Positions 1 to 11,935 of a DNA stretch of 64,000 nucleotides are shown one piece after another (the stretch's first letter is position 1; each line of letters opens with the position of its first letter). Source of the stretch: Conchocele bisecta. Lineage: Eukaryota; Mollusca; Bivalvia; Lucinida; Thyasiridae. The notes below the pieces were generated by a model. That model made no database searches. It was not told where the DNA came from and saw only the letters and a list, made by a program, of their open reading frames with translations. Where the stretch lies: positions 63,647,586 through 63,711,585 of the forward strand of contig CM055279.1 of NCBI GenBank assembly GCA_029237695.1, in the 5' to 3' direction. Position numbers and translations under genes: made by a program.

Positions 1-550
1 ATATTATATGTTCATCGAGTGGTGTGAAATGTCCATATTTCACTCGATGAATATCCTCTATATATTGAAGTTTTTGCTATATAGAATTGCACTTTCGACT
101 CAATATAAAGACACAACGATATTATACTATGGTACGTCATGGCCGTCTTATACGACGATACAGTAGTGTCTGCAGTACCAACGTCAATATATGAGCTCAT
201 TATGTATTCATATCGAGTCAAACGTTAAATATATCGTACCAATATTTCTTTATTGTTGGTCAAAAGTTCATTATATCGTACCATTATGTATTTGTATTGA
301 GCTGAAACGTCAAAATAGTATACCATTATGTCTTTGTATTGGGTCGAAACTTTAATATATGATGTCATTCGTCTTTCACTGAATGATATTGAATGATATG
401 TCTTTATATTGGGTCGAAATTGCAATATGTGACACCATTAGGTCTTAATATGGAATCAAAAGTTCATTATATGATGGCATTGTGTCTTTATATTTAGCAA
501 AAACATCAATATATGATATCATTTTAACTTAATATTGAGTTGTTTGTTCT
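1..550. repeat. Degenerate AT-rich minisatellite, left array
   Basis: Diverged units of about 45-55 bp built around a gactcaatataaagac core. Around 80-110 the core reads on the plus strand, but from about 200 to 540 most copies read on the minus strand (seen as ctttatattgggtc). The same family reads on the plus strand at 1205-1795, so the two arrays face each other across a spacer. Open frames here are by-products of the repeat. Confidence 0.75.
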
Positions 551-1204
551 TTATATATATCGGATGTATTTGCAGTAGTGTTATTTTACGGTAACAGTTA
601 AAAAAGCGCGCATTTGTGTACTTATAGGTTAGAGGTTAGAACACACCACATAGTTTTACTATATTTAACTGAATCCCATCCAGTAAGGCCAGTCTCCTAC
701 TTTCACTATTCGCATGAATGCTGTAGAACCTACTTGTACTTGCCCTGCAGCGGGTCTGTACTGGTTCTACATGAATTAAACAATACGTTCATTTACTACC
801 CAAGAAAGAAAAATCCAACCTCGCCATGCCCCCAATACTGTTAAAAAATGTTGGCAACGGAAACTCTGTTTACATCACGTGACCAACATGTTCATTGTTT
901 TATTTTAAATGCTACATATATGCCAAACACTGGTGCTAGAAGCACCCCAATGTAGTAATGAATCACGATTTGCAAGAAAACTGTGACTGTGACCTCAAAA
1001 CATCCGCACTAATTTGTTATACCGGATTACGTTTGCATAACCCCTTGCCGAGTTCGCACCTTTCAGTATTCTTTAACCTTGTGACAACTTTCAACAAATG
1101 GCCGCGTTTTTTTTGCCAATGTTACAGTAAAATAATACCACTGCAAAATAGTCCTATCTATAAAAAAAACAGAACTACTCCATATAAAGTTATAATGATA
1201 TAAT
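551..1204. other. Spacer between two minisatellite arrays, no gene seen
   Basis: Mixed-composition DNA with only short open frames (76 and 81 codons) that show no recognisable domain. I see no promoter, RNA gene or mobile-element end in it. Confidence 0.5.
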
Positions 1205-1795
1205 ATATTTAAGTCTTGATTATATATAAAGGCATGGTATGATATATTGCCCTTTTGACCCGATATAAAGACAAACTGGTATGAAATATTGAAGGTTTGA
1301 CTCGATATAAAGACAAAATGGTATGCTATATTGAACTTTTGACTCAATATAAAGAACATTTGACTCAATATAAAGACAAATTGGTATGATATATTGAACT
1401 TTTGACTCGATATAAAGAAATAACGGTATGCTACATTGAAAGTTTTGACTCAATATAAAGACATTATGTAATGATATAATGGACTTTTGACTCAATACGT
1501 AATGGTACGATATATTGGACTGTTAACTCAATATAAAGAGATAATGCTGTTATATATTGAACAATTGACTCAGTATAAAAACATAATGGTCTGATATAAC
1601 GAACTCTTGACTCAATATAGAGACAATACGGAATGATATATGGACATTTCGGCCCAATACAAAGATATCATGATATCATACAATGAAATGTTGACTTAAT
1701 ATAAAGACAACTGATACCATATATCGAAGGTTTGACTCACTATATAGACGCCATTATATAACATATCGAACGTTTGACTCTATACCAGATGGCCG
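1205..1795 (+). repeat. AT-rich minisatellite, right array
   Basis: At least ten diverged units of about 45-50 bp, each with gactcaatataaagac followed by a variable aatggtatgatatattgaa-like segment. Units are clearest between 1258 and 1700. Orientation is opposite to most of the array at 200-540. Confidence 0.8.
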
Positions 1796-1859
1796 CGGCC
1801 CGCATGTCGAGCCCACCGAGGCATTTGACGGTCTCAGAGTGTATATTTATTTGAAGTTT

Positions 1860-2990
1860 GAATTAAGGATTGTGGAGATATGAGGTATGTAAAAGCTTTA
1901 ATGCACATTTTTAAAGTCATTTGAAGTGTTAAGTAAATCGGAGTAAGTGTTGTGGAGATATAAGGTTTGACCTTAACCTTGGGCATGTGGACGTCTCATG
2001 GGCAGGCTATAGAATGAAGATATGGATGATGAATAAGAAGTATTATATGTTGGAAGTAAATCGGAACAAGTGTTGTGGAGATATAAGGTATGTACAAACT
2101 TTAACACAAATTTCAATGTCATTTGACCTTGAACTTGGTCATTTGGACCACATGGGCATACTATGGAATGAAAATATGGATGATGAAAAGGCAGTATTGG
2201 AAGTTTGAAGTAAATTTGAGTAATAATTGTGGAGATATAAGGTATGTGAAAACGTTAGCGCAGATTTTATAATGTCAAACGTCGAAATCATTTGGTATTG
2301 ACCTTGGGGCATATGGGCCGCACGAGTGGGACACAGAATGAATATATGGATGATGCCCAATAAGCATACGAAGTTTCAAGACGTACGGTTACAGAGATAG
2401 TAGGTATGTGAAAACTTTAACGCAAATTTTGACAGAAACTTTAAGCAAACTTCGGAGTAAGTGTTGTAGAGATATAAGGTATGTAAAGCCTTTAACTCAA
2501 ATTTCAAAAGTCATTTGACCTTGACCTTGGGAATATGGATCACATGGGCTTGCTATGGAATGAAAATATGGATGATGAACAGGAAGTATTAGAAGTTGGA
2601 AGTAAATTTGAGTAACAATTGTGGAGATATAAGGTATGTACAAATTTTAATGCAGATTTTATAATAAGTCAAACTTCTAAGTCATTTGGCCTTGACCTTG
2701 GGGCACAAGGGCCACATGAGTGGGACACGGAATGAATATATGGATAATGCCCAATAAGCATACGAAGTATCAAGCAAATCTGACTTACGGTTACAGAGAT
2801 AGAAGGTATGTGAAAACATTAACTCAAATTTCAAAGTCATTTGACCTTGACCTTGGAAATATGGATCACATGGGCTTGCTATGGAATGAAAATATGGATG
2901 ATGATAAGGAAATATATGAAGTTTGAGGTCAATCAGACTTTAACGGAGATGGACGGACAAACCCAATCCGACTTTAATGCAGATGGACGG
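1860..2990 (+). repeat. Tandemly duplicated repeat with gaccttgacctt core
   Basis: Units of roughly 155-170 bp recur. Each carries gtggagatataaggtatgt, then catttgaccttgaccttgg, then a ggaatgaaaatatggatgatg stretch. Starts fall near 1869, 1950, 2074, 2229, 2464 and 2619, with partial variants at 2392 and 2789. It ends at about 2950-2995 in gacggacaaac sequence, typical of dispersed mollusc repeats. Open frames of 60-80 codons here are incidental. Confidence 0.75.
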
Positions 2991-3334
2991 ACAAACTATA
3001 TATCCCTCGACATACTTCGTACGCAACATGAACGCTATTTTTCGTGGGTGGTTTTAAAGTCAGTTAATACTTTTATTTATCATAAATAAAATGCAGATAA
3101 CAAGTCACAAAATATGCCTGTCGAAGATGGGCCAGACAGCGAAGATGCAGAAATGTGAAGCTGACACAAAGGCAAGAAACATTAATGAAAATTTGAAAAC
3201 CTATAGCATTATTTATTCCTCTTGTAGAGATGAACAGGTATACTAATTTAGGTAGAGATGTGCAAAGTAGAAACTATATAGAATTGGATACACAAATGTA
3301 GACAAAACAGGTGATATTTTTGTGAACAATTTTT

Positions 3335-3675
3335 TTTTTTGCATAAAAACACCATGGTGTACATCTTCAATATGTGTAGAAGATGTGTGTATAGTTTCAG
3401 ATCGATTGACTGAACGGTTTCAGAGGAGTTGTGTACACAAACTCTGTACCCTATATAGAATTGTATACAAAAATGTATAAAAAAACGACTAAGTTAAAAA
3501 GGTGATACTTTTTTTTTAAAAAAAATACTTTTTCGGCATGAAAACACTAAGGAGCCCATCTTCAATATGTGTAGAAGACCTGTGTATAGTTTTAGATAGA
3601 ATGACGGAACAGTTTCAGAGGAGTTGTGTACACAAACTATGCAGTGTTTCTGTCCGCCGCCGCCGCCGCCACCGC
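3335..3675. repeat. Two direct copies of an ~85 bp segment plus a CCG run
   Basis: The segment containing catcttcaatatgtgtagaag and gttgtgtacacaaact occurs at about 3360-3445 and again at about 3555-3640. A short (CCG)n microsatellite follows at 3655-3670. No gene is seen from 3000 to 3840. Confidence 0.7.
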
Positions 3676-3837
3676 GCTCCGCGGTAAAACATAATACGTA
3701 CCGTTTTTGTAAAATGGTCGTATGAAATTAAGAACGAATTGATCAATTTTAAAAATGAACTGAGAGCAAATTGATAAAAATGGGAACGAATTGACTTGAG
3801 AGCAAATCGACATGAGAATGAATTGAGCAGACACCAT

Positions 3838-4575
3838 TTTGCATGCGCGTTGGGATATATTGTCAGGCTGAACAGTGTGCTTACAATGTATGTTTATGTT
3901 CAATGAATATATATATAGAGGGCCCAGCGCAAAACTAGTCCAACTAGGTTTTAGCAAATTGTTCAGGCGATGCAAACAAACTGATTATTTTCATAAATAA
4001 TCGGACTACAAGTGTGAAAATTCAAAGTTTTAGTGTATTTAATATAAGAAATTGATTGATCAACTTTAAACAAATATAATTTAATTCAAAATATGTTTTT
4101 GATAACTTATACTACTTTTGCGCTGAGAAACTCAGCGCAAAACTAGTCTAACTTTCTTTGCAGTGAAATATTCAGCGCAAAACTAGTCTATCTCAAGTTA
4201 GACTTGTTTTGCTCCTAAATATTTGCTGAAATACAGCAATGCATTGAGATAAGACTATTATTGCACTGAAATATAAATGAAATATTTATATATTTCAGAC
4301 TTCCTCAGTTATGCAAATAACTACCAACGTCAGTTGTTGCTCACCCCACTGCTGCTCCAGATACCATTGTTGTGTATACCTATGACCCAGGTTTACATGG
4401 TATATAGAAATGTTGTTACTCACCCCCACTGCTGCTCCAGATACCATTGTTTTGTATTCCTATGACCCAGGTTTACATGGTATATAGAAAGCTGTTAACA
4501 GTTTGTCTTTGCATGCACGCTGGGATATATTGTCAGGCTAAACAGTGTGCTTGCAAAGTATGTTTATGTTCAATG
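3838..4575 (+). repeat. Block with duplicated subsegments
   Basis: A segment beginning tgcatgc and carrying ttgggatatattgtcaggct occurs at about 3840-3920 and again at about 4510-4580. A 77-bp unit with ctgctgctccagatacc is tandemly duplicated at about 4334-4410 and 4411-4490. The motif cagcgcaaaactagtc recurs at 3928, 4135 and 4174 and again around 12215-12475. Confidence 0.65.
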
Positions 4576-5346
4576 AATGTATGGAATATATATACAATGG
4601 TGTCGGCTAATTATGTGCACCTAAGGCTTTCCAAACAAATTTAAATAACATTACCAAGCCCATATTCGGTTACAATTCCCTGAACATACAAGGCAGTTCA
4701 AAGAAGTATTTACAGGTTAAATGTCATAACGTTCTGACAGCAGTAAATGACTGAAATTGTGTGATGTCACATCTATGTTTTCAACGTCACATTTGTTTCG
4801 GATAATGCTGCGCATCTGGTAGTGTAAACAAAATGGCAAACAGCAGACTGGATCAGCGTAGACAAATTGGTACTAAACTTGCAGCAATACTATCCAGTGA
4901 CATAATGACAGGTTAGTTTATTTGTTGGAATATTGATTTAGTAAGCAAGTCCACTATTTCATCAACAGTGTCTAACGATTTTACAGGTTTTTACCATATT
5001 CTGAATAATCTTTAACCAAACTATCGGAATGTGATAAACTTGTGACGCAGTGTAGGGTTTAACCAGCTGGTTTATTCCAAAATCAACATAATTTATTTTG
5101 ATGCACACTACGCAAAATGCACAGAATTAGCCGAAATTACAACACGTTCAATATAAAGTCGGTGGATCAGCTAGATCAGCCAGTGCATCTACAGTATGAA
5201 CAGGGTGTGCATCGTTCAGCATTCCATAAATGAAACACATGCCATGCTTCTAACAAGCTAGTATAGATCAGGGTGCATGGGTGTGTTATTTGTTCAAGAG
5301 CTACACTGATGACAAATCCTATTAAGCTCCATTTCTCCAGTCACAG
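4576..5346 (+). repeat. Segmental paralogue A
   Basis: This roughly 770-bp block is collinear with 12498-13175 (block B), and its last part matches 10846-11046 (block C). All share, for example, aatgctgcgcatctggtag or the ctacactgatcaca region. Blocks A and C are interrupted or truncated differently from B, so the block has been copied within the locus. A is followed directly by an inverted-repeat insertion that B lacks. Confidence 0.75.
4833..4911 (+). other. Possible first coding exon (26 codons plus splice donor)
   Basis: An ATG in good context (aacaaaATGG) opens a 26-codon frame with polar, helix-like composition. It ends exactly at a canonical donor (ACAG|GTTAGT). Block B has the same ATG at about 12636, but the frame is shifted within about ten codons, so B looks like a dead copy. 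No second exon could be identified downstream. It may be a genuine 5' exon or chance; no function is suggested. Confidence 0.3.
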
Positions 5347-6391
5347 CCACAGGCATTTGACGTGTTTCGGCTTTCATCGGTATAATTACATATATGAATA
5401 ACAAGGCTTATAACTTTGGCTTATAACACGATCTCGTATCGTAACAAATTCCGCGATTTTATAAATGCTAATGTAAATATTTTGGCAGAAAGTGCACGAG
5501 TTAATTTGAGAATTATTGCTATCTTGCTGAAATAGCATAGCTGAAACATAATTATGCAGGAATATCGAATTACAGCTGGTTTTCCTATGTCGGACACGAC
5601 CTCGTATCATAAGAAATGAATTAATGTCTTTAGGGCTCTAACGTCAGTATTCTAGTGGAAAGTTCATTTGTTCATTTGAGCATGTTGAGAATTATCATTA
5701 TTCTACAGAAATACATAGAATGCATAGAATTCAAACATGTTAATTTTGTTATTCTGGAAGTCAGACTTCGTCCATTTCGTGCACCTGCAGGTTATACTTA
5801 TCTCCCCTGTCGAGGAGTGCAGGGGAAAATATGTATTTCCTATATAATTTAATCATTTGTGAACACTTCAAACAACTAAATTACAATCGCTAAATCAAAT
5901 TTAAATGCTAATTTATAATGATAAATGGTCATTAAACAATATTCTTATCACCATTTAGTATTTTCGTAGTTCTAAATGTGAAATATTCTGGCATAAAAAT
6001 GAAGTAAGTTACAGCAAAATGTATCGATTAACCATGTTAACCCCCAAACATATCGGGTCACGTGACTAGTGATACGTCACACCGACTACAAGAATGATAC
6101 GAGGCCGTGTCTGACAACAAATGTAAATGCTTTCTTTTAACGACAGCACTGGCTCGATGAACTTACATGTCGGGACAGACTATTTAATTCCCCATCCGAT
6201 AGGACTAGGCTAGCACTAAGCGCAGCGGTTGAGAGGTGGGAATCGAACCTGGGGTCTCCCGGTCTGCAGTATGACACTCTACCTACAAAACTAATCCGGC
6301 CACCCTTGTCCGAACAGTTATAAGCCTTGTTATATATCATGTTTATATAAAGTTATACCGATGAAAGCCGAAACACGCCGAATGCCTGTGG
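5347..6391. mobile_element. Non-autonomous inverted-repeat element (1,045 bp) with 6-bp TSD
   Basis: The ends are a near-perfect inverted repeat of about 38 bp: 5347-5385 (CCACAGGCATTtgacg...) against 6353-6391 (...cgaATGCCTGTGG). The element is flanked by TCACAG on both sides (5341-5346 and 6392-6397). Block B shows the pre-insertion sequence (tctccaatcacatatatag, 13144-13162), so this is an insertion relative to B. No transposase is encoded. A solo copy of one terminus lies at 9776-9822. Confidence 0.8.
6225..6308 (-). repeat. tRNA-like (Pol III promoter) sequence, SINE-type
   Basis: On the minus strand there is an A-box-like stretch (tagttttgtaggtagagtg) and, about 35 bp later, a B box (ggttcgattcc). 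The surrounding bases do not form a convincing cloverleaf: the T-arm has mismatches. I read this as a tRNA-derived SINE head or decayed tRNA inside the 5347-6391 element rather than a working tRNA gene. Confidence 0.5.
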
Positions 6392-6504
6392 TCACAGCCA
6401 CATATATAGACGCAACTATGTTTTTAAACGCATATGGTAAATTATCCAGGTCACCGTGTCGCGAAACCATAACATTCGATAAACAACAACAATAAATTAA
6501 ACGC

Positions 6505-6670
6505 ATAATTAAATAAAGCTTTCGAGAACACGTTCACAATCACCTGTTTCAGAAATCCTACGGTAGTCAGTGCTGTAAAGACGAACAGATCAACCGGACG
6601 CCAGGATAGCCGAAAGACGCTGTCTTTCTAAAAACAAATTGAGAGAATAATTAAACAAGGGAAGTAACAT
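6505..6670. repeat. Dispersed repeat, copy 1 (copy 2 at 38907-39067)
   Basis: About 160 bp sharing tttcagaaatcctacggtag, aagacgaacagatc and gagaataattaaacaaggga with 38907-39067 in the same orientation. No coding potential is visible. The copies are roughly 85% alike by eye. Confidence 0.75.
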
Positions 6671-6885
6671 TTGTTGCAATACACCAAGTTACAGTTCCGC
6701 TGCCATTTTTCATCCGGGTTACACTGTACAGTACAGGTAAACAAACCGCAATTTCCGATATTTCCATGCTGTCACAGTTGTCAGACGGAGATAGTTTTTG
6801 CCTCGGTTCTCCACACACAACGTATAATCTGGTGTGTTTTGCCGACATTTACTTTTTTAAATGACTATGTTACACAATCTAAATG

Positions 6886-7784
6886 GAACTAGAAATGTGG
6901 CCTGTTGGCACACGAATACCCCCACTGGCAGCCAAAGAAAACGAGGCATTTTTGATTATAAGCCATTTAGCCGAGCGTTAAGGTTTCAAACGCATCAAGT
7001 CTGTGACCTTGACCCTGGGCATAGTGTGATAAGCCATGCATCGGTGTAGAAGATATAGAGCGGAAGGGAATTTCAATGGGTTTGACCTTTGACCTTCAAC
7101 TGTGACCTTGACCTTGGACGTAGGTGCGTGGTTATTGATCGCGACACACCTTCTCATCATGAGAAACATTTGTACCAAACCATTTGATAATCCATGCATC
7201 GGTGTAGAAGATATAGAGCGGAAGGGAATTTCAATAGGTTTGACCTTTGACCTTCAACTGTGACCTTGACCTTGGACGTAGGTGCGTGGTTATTGATCGC
7301 GACACACCTTCTCATCATGAGAAACATATGTGCCAAGCCATTTGATAATCCATGCATCGATGTAGAAGATATAGAGCGGAAGGGAATTTCGATAGGTTTG
7401 ACCTTTGACCTTCAACTGTGACCTTGACTTTGGACGTAGGTGCGTGGTTATTGATCGCGACACACCTTCTCATCATGAGAAACATCTGTGTCGAGCCATT
7501 TGATAATCCATGCATCGGTGTAGAAGATATAGAGCGGAAGGGAATTTCGATAGGTTTGACCTTTGACCTTCAACTGTGACCTTGACCTTGGACGTAGGTG
7601 GGTGGTTATTGATCGCGACACACCTTCTCATCATGAGAAACATTTGTGCCAAGCCATTTGATAATCCATGCATCGGTGTAGAAGATATAGAGCGGAAGGG
7701 AATTTCCAACAGACCGACCGACAGACCGACCGACAAGCTGACTCCTGTATACCTCCAACAAACTTTGTTTGTGGGGGTATAAAT
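6886..7784. repeat. Mollusc-type dispersed element with 158-bp tandem core
   Basis: It begins with gtggcctgttggcacacgaa and accccc, and ends in a gaccgaccgacag tail with gtgggggtata. Between them is a precise 158-bp tandem unit starting at 7035, 7193, 7351, 7509 and 7667 (four full units and a partial fifth). Each unit contains gacctttgaccttcaactg. Repeated 66-codon minus-strand frames spaced 158 bp apart are echoes of the repeat, not genes. Confidence 0.85.
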
Positions 7785-7789
7785 ACTTG

Positions 7790-9770
7790 TCACAGATACG
7801 TTAAACTGGTTCACGAGATGTTTGAAGTGAACACACTATGTACCGGTTCACGTTTAGTACCAGTGGCCGACACCCACATATTCTGCTTATCCTATTGAAT
7901 ATGTAAAATATGATGTATAAAATTGATTGCTGAATGTAATATTTCGTTCAGCAAACAATTATTTCCATTCAGTTATTCCGTGTTTATGTTCAATTAGCTA
8001 CCAAAAACCATTGGTAAACACTAGGCTTAGTCCTAAGACAGAATTTGATGTACAATGGAATTAGATTCCTCAGGTGGGGATTTCACATGCACCAATGTGT
8101 ACTGTAGAATAGTGAATCATATCTTATTCACATTTTATCTGTTAATTATGCTACATTTTCTATACTTATTTCACATAAATGAATATCAGTATTATGAAAT
8201 GAACATATTTCAATAGCTCTTAACTGTTATAAATGTACAGATGTACAGATTGCATTGGAAAGGCAATATGTATTGTTCTAGTCGTACTAACATGTATTTC
8301 AGAACTACAGGTTTGTTTTACTTGTACAATACTGACATTTCTTTCACTTGAAAAATACAGAATATATGTTACAATTAACAGCTAAATTGTGAATCAGATG
8401 TGATTCCCTACTCGGCAAGGGAAACCTATGGGTTATGAACAATACGAGAGTATTCTGCAGAGTTACTTCCTGCAACTAAATGTATATACGTGTGAATATA
8501 CTGCCATCTTAATATGGAAGAAATAAATATGCTCCATCCTTAGTGAATTAGACACAGAATGTTAAAATTAGACAGTAACTTTATGAATGTGTCAAATTAT
8601 CCTGGTGTTGACTGTCAGCCCACATCTACCATGGGAAGGGAATATATATTATTCCATGATGCACCATTCAACAGGGGCCAGTTTCAGTAAACTTTGTCTG
8701 ATAAAAATGTTCTTATGCATATTTTGATAAGTTTACTCAACACAGCGGCAGACTACATGTACATTAGGGTCACTGAACCTGAATAAATTCACCAAAGAAT
8801 TCTTAAAATTGGCTGCTAATGCAAATTTTGTTGTCGATTTAAGTTTTGCGCTTACAACACGTACAAACTTCTTAGTCACACACATGTTAGTATTTCCCTT
8901 CATATTCTACCCCAGATCTTCGTCCCACTCCAGTGAAGAAGAATCTGACTCCTCCATCCATGCATGCAAGGAAACCTGCGAGTACCAGAAAATATTATTT
9001 TTTCTTGTGGAAACAATTTGGTGGATATGGGGGGGGGGGGTACTGTAATACATTTATACCGTAAACCTCTCCCCTTTTTCCGGGCTCGAGACAGGCATGG
9101 CATATATCAGCATATGTAGCAGATGGTGTAACACGTTTTGCATATATGCAAACACATCTGTTAATGAGCTGCAGCAAGGCACGGTTAGTAATGACAGACC
9201 AGGACAAATTGTATGGAAATGTTAAACATATTAAATACCACGCTCATATCAACACTAGAAACCTTAAAACTAGAGCAAGTGAGCATGGGCTCACAAATAT
9301 CCCTGGTTGCTGCTTGGTCTGACTAGAGACATATACCGGTACACTCTCAATCCTTCTCTGACCAACAAATAATTTCCAACTGGTTTGGCCTTGATCTTGT
9401 GCATGAAAACAGCTATAGAACTAACACATCATTGATGATAAACATCCACAAATGGTCTACCCCTCAACATGCTGTATACGCAGGGGTTATAGTGAATGAT
9501 GGCTTAGATTTAATATGATATTTATAATATCATTTATTGATTTCATAAAAAAAAGTCGGCTTAGCCTCGTTTCTTATGATATTAGTAATATAAACTCTTA
9601 AACATAGATACCATGAACAAACATCACTTATGTTAGATCTTTTATAAAAAATACCCCAAAAAAATAGTTATCAAGTTGATATACAAATATTATTGTTATG
9701 TCCTGGCAACTGTGGCAGCAGAAATGTTCGTAGGTCGATACCCCACCCACATAATGAAGACTACGCGTAT
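7790..9770. other. Intergenic, no gene seen
   Basis: About 2 kb of AT-rich DNA with only short unconvincing open frames. The single notable feature is a run of 12 G at 9029-9040. No splice-linked exons or element ends were recognised. Confidence 0.55.
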
Positions 9771-9775
9771 ATATA

Positions 9776-9822
9776 GAGTTATACCGATGAAAGCCGAAAC
9801 CCGCCGAATGCCTGTGCGCGTA
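9776..9822. repeat. Solo terminus of the 5347-6391 element family
   Basis: Carries ttataccgatgaaagccgaa and cgaatgcctgtg, matching the right end of the 5347-6391 element. No partner terminus is visible nearby, so this is a fragment. Confidence 0.75.
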
Positions 9823-10028
9823 TACCCATCCTCGTTCAGTTCAAGTTTGATTTAAAAAATGCAATATTATAGATTAGGGAGCAAAATTAAAATAGCACAT
9901 TTTGGCTGGTAGTTAATGGGACAGCGGTTTGTTTACATGTAACGCTCGTGCGGCGCAAAATATACAACAACAACAATGACCATATATGGCAAACTGTAAC
10001 TTGGTGTATAGCTTTGTGGGGATTATGT

Positions 10029-10125
10029 AGTCAAAACGGCCCCTAGTCAGAACGGCCCCGATTTGGTCAAAACGGCCCCGATTTGGCCCCCTAAATTGGT
10101 CAAAACGACCGGTGACACGAAATAA
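10029..10125 (+). repeat. GGTCAAAACGGCCCC short tandem array, copy 1
   Basis: Four diverged copies of gtcaaaacggcccc separated by gatttg. Related arrays occur at 39235-39352 (reverse orientation) and 57293-57330. No gene is seen between here and 10720 apart from a (CAGA)n run. Confidence 0.75.
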
Positions 10126-10409
10126 CCAAATATACCCAAATATTTCCCAAATATATCCAAATATAGTATATAATAGCATCCAATGTGGTTGTTTTATGGA
10201 AATAATATAACATATTGCACGTTAGTTGTATTTATTCCAGGATGTAACAAGGGAGACGGTAACATACTCCATTACAGCCCTTAATTTGGAACCACTGTTT
10301 TTATCCTTTTTAATCTCACTTTGATGTAATCGATCTCTTAGCTCTTAACCTATACATGTATAACACTATCACCTGTACATTTCACTCCACTACTTTCTTA
10401 CTTTTGCAC

Positions 10410-10438
10410 TCTCAGACAGACAGACAGACAGACAGACA
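10410..10438 (+). repeat. (CAGA)n microsatellite
   Basis: About seven uninterrupted CAGA units followed by catcgag. Confidence 0.9.
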
Positions 10439-10721
10439 TCGAGTATATGACGGAAGTAAAATCGGTACCAAGCCAAGTCGTCCCAGCTTGAAAAATGTTA
10501 AATAACAGTCAGAAAATAGTAAATTTGTCTTTACCTGGAATAACTGTGGCGTTTGATCAGTGTCTGTATGCAAATAAGGTCAAATAATGCCCAATTATTA
10601 CCCAAAACAATATCATATAATATGGCCGTTTTATTAGAATAGCAGGATATACATGTAGTACGTACTACTCATATATATTATATCTCACAGATCTCATTTT
10701 TGAAGATGTTATTGGTAAATT

Positions 10722-10800
10722 AGAATTGTGGCCTGTCGGCACACGAATGCCCCCGCTGGCAGCCAAAGATAATGAGTCACGTTTGGAATCACAGAGGGGC
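10722..10800 (+). repeat. 5' fragment of the 6886-7784 repeat family
   Basis: Shares gtggcctgtcggcacacgaa and tgcccccgctggcagccaaa with 6889-6945, but the 158-bp core and tail are absent. Confidence 0.75.
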
Positions 10801-10845
10801 CGAGAAGCGTGGATATCTCGCAACATGAAATCAGACCATTAAACC

Positions 10846-11046
10846 TAAGTATGTGTGTGTGTGAAATGCATCTGCAGTCTGAATAGGATCTGCACTGTTT
10901 ACCATGCCATCAATGAAATACATGTACATGTCATGCTTCTACCAAGCTATATAGATCAGTATCAGGATACAGGGGTGTGCAATTTGTTCAGAAGCTACAC
11001 TGATCACAAATCCCATAAGTCCCATTTCTCCAGTCACACACATAAA
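10846..11046 (+). repeat. Segmental paralogue C (partial)
   Basis: About 200 bp collinear with the ends of blocks A and B: catctgcagtctgaa, ctacactgatcacaaatccc and catttctccagtcaca. It is truncated relative to both. Confidence 0.75.
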
Positions 11047-11060
11047 TCGGGAAGCCTGAA

Positions 11061-11175
11061 TTTAGCGCAAACAACATTTTTGGCGAAAACAGCAAAAACG
11101 GCACAAATAAGATTATTGTTTCAAATACCTCTCTTCTTTTCGTTGTTTTCGCCAAAAATCTTGTTTGCGCTATTA
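11061..11175. mobile_element. Small foldback element
   Basis: A 115-bp inverted repeat: tttagcgcaaacaacatttt near 11061 is mirrored by aaaatcttgtttgcgct ending near 11171, with gcgaaaac/gttttcgc inside. No coding sequence. Confidence 0.7.
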
Positions 11176-11297
11176 AGGCAAACCCTACATGGACGCAACT
11201 ACTGTATGTTCCACGTTTTTATGCAGACAAACTTTTGGTTATTAAACACATTAAATCTAAAAAATATTTAAATATAAGTACCTTTTCATCAATAACA

Positions 11298-11935
11298 AGT
11301 ACTCGAGGATGGGCCAGACAGGACTTCCTCATGCAATGGGGTACCAGTAGTACTCGGGGATGGGCCGGACATAATTCCTCATGCAATGTGGTACCACTAG
11401 TACTCGGGGATGGGCCAGACAGAACTCCCTCGTGTAGTGGGGTACCACTAGTACTCTGATATGGGCCAGATATGACTCTCTCGTGCAATGTGGTACCACT
11501 AGTACTCGGGGATGGGCCAGACAGGACTCTCTCGTGCAATGGGGTACCACTAAGTACTTGGGGATGGGCCGGACAGGACTTCCTCGTGCAATGGGGTACC
11601 ACTAGTACTCGGGGATGGGCCAGACAAGACTTCCTCGTGCAATGGGGTACCACTAGTACTCGGGTATGGGCCAGACATGACTTCTCATGAAATGGGGTAC
11701 CACTAGTACTCGGGGATGGGCCAGACATGACTTCCTCATGCAATGGGGTACCACTAGTACTCTGGGATGGGCCGGACAGGACTTCCTGATGGAATGGGGT
11801 GCTAATAGTACTCGGGGGTGGCCCAGACAAGACTCCCTCGTGCAATGGGCTACAACTAGTACTCGGGGATGGGTCAGACAGGACTTCCTCGTGCAATAGG
11901 GTACCTCTAGTACTCTGGGATGGGTCGGACAGTTA
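11298..11935. repeat. 51-bp minisatellite, about 12 copies
   Basis: Units contain ggtaccactagtact followed by cggggatgggccagacaggac. Copy starts fall at 11341, 11391, 11442, 11493, 11544, 11596, 11647, 11697, 11748, 11800, 11850 and 11901, a period of 50-52 bp. Because 51 is a multiple of three, several frames stay open, including 225 codons on the minus strand with a 17-residue Ser/Pro/Thr-rich repeat. No flanking exon structure supports a gene. Confidence 0.9.

Noticed and set aside
6225..6308. A tRNA gene on the minus strand
   Set aside because: A and B boxes are present, but T-arm pairing is poor and no acceptor stem closes. Read as SINE-derived.
7157..7814. Four similar minus-strand 66-113 residue proteins
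   Set aside because: They recur every 158 bp because the DNA is a tandem repeat. No start context or independent evidence for coding.
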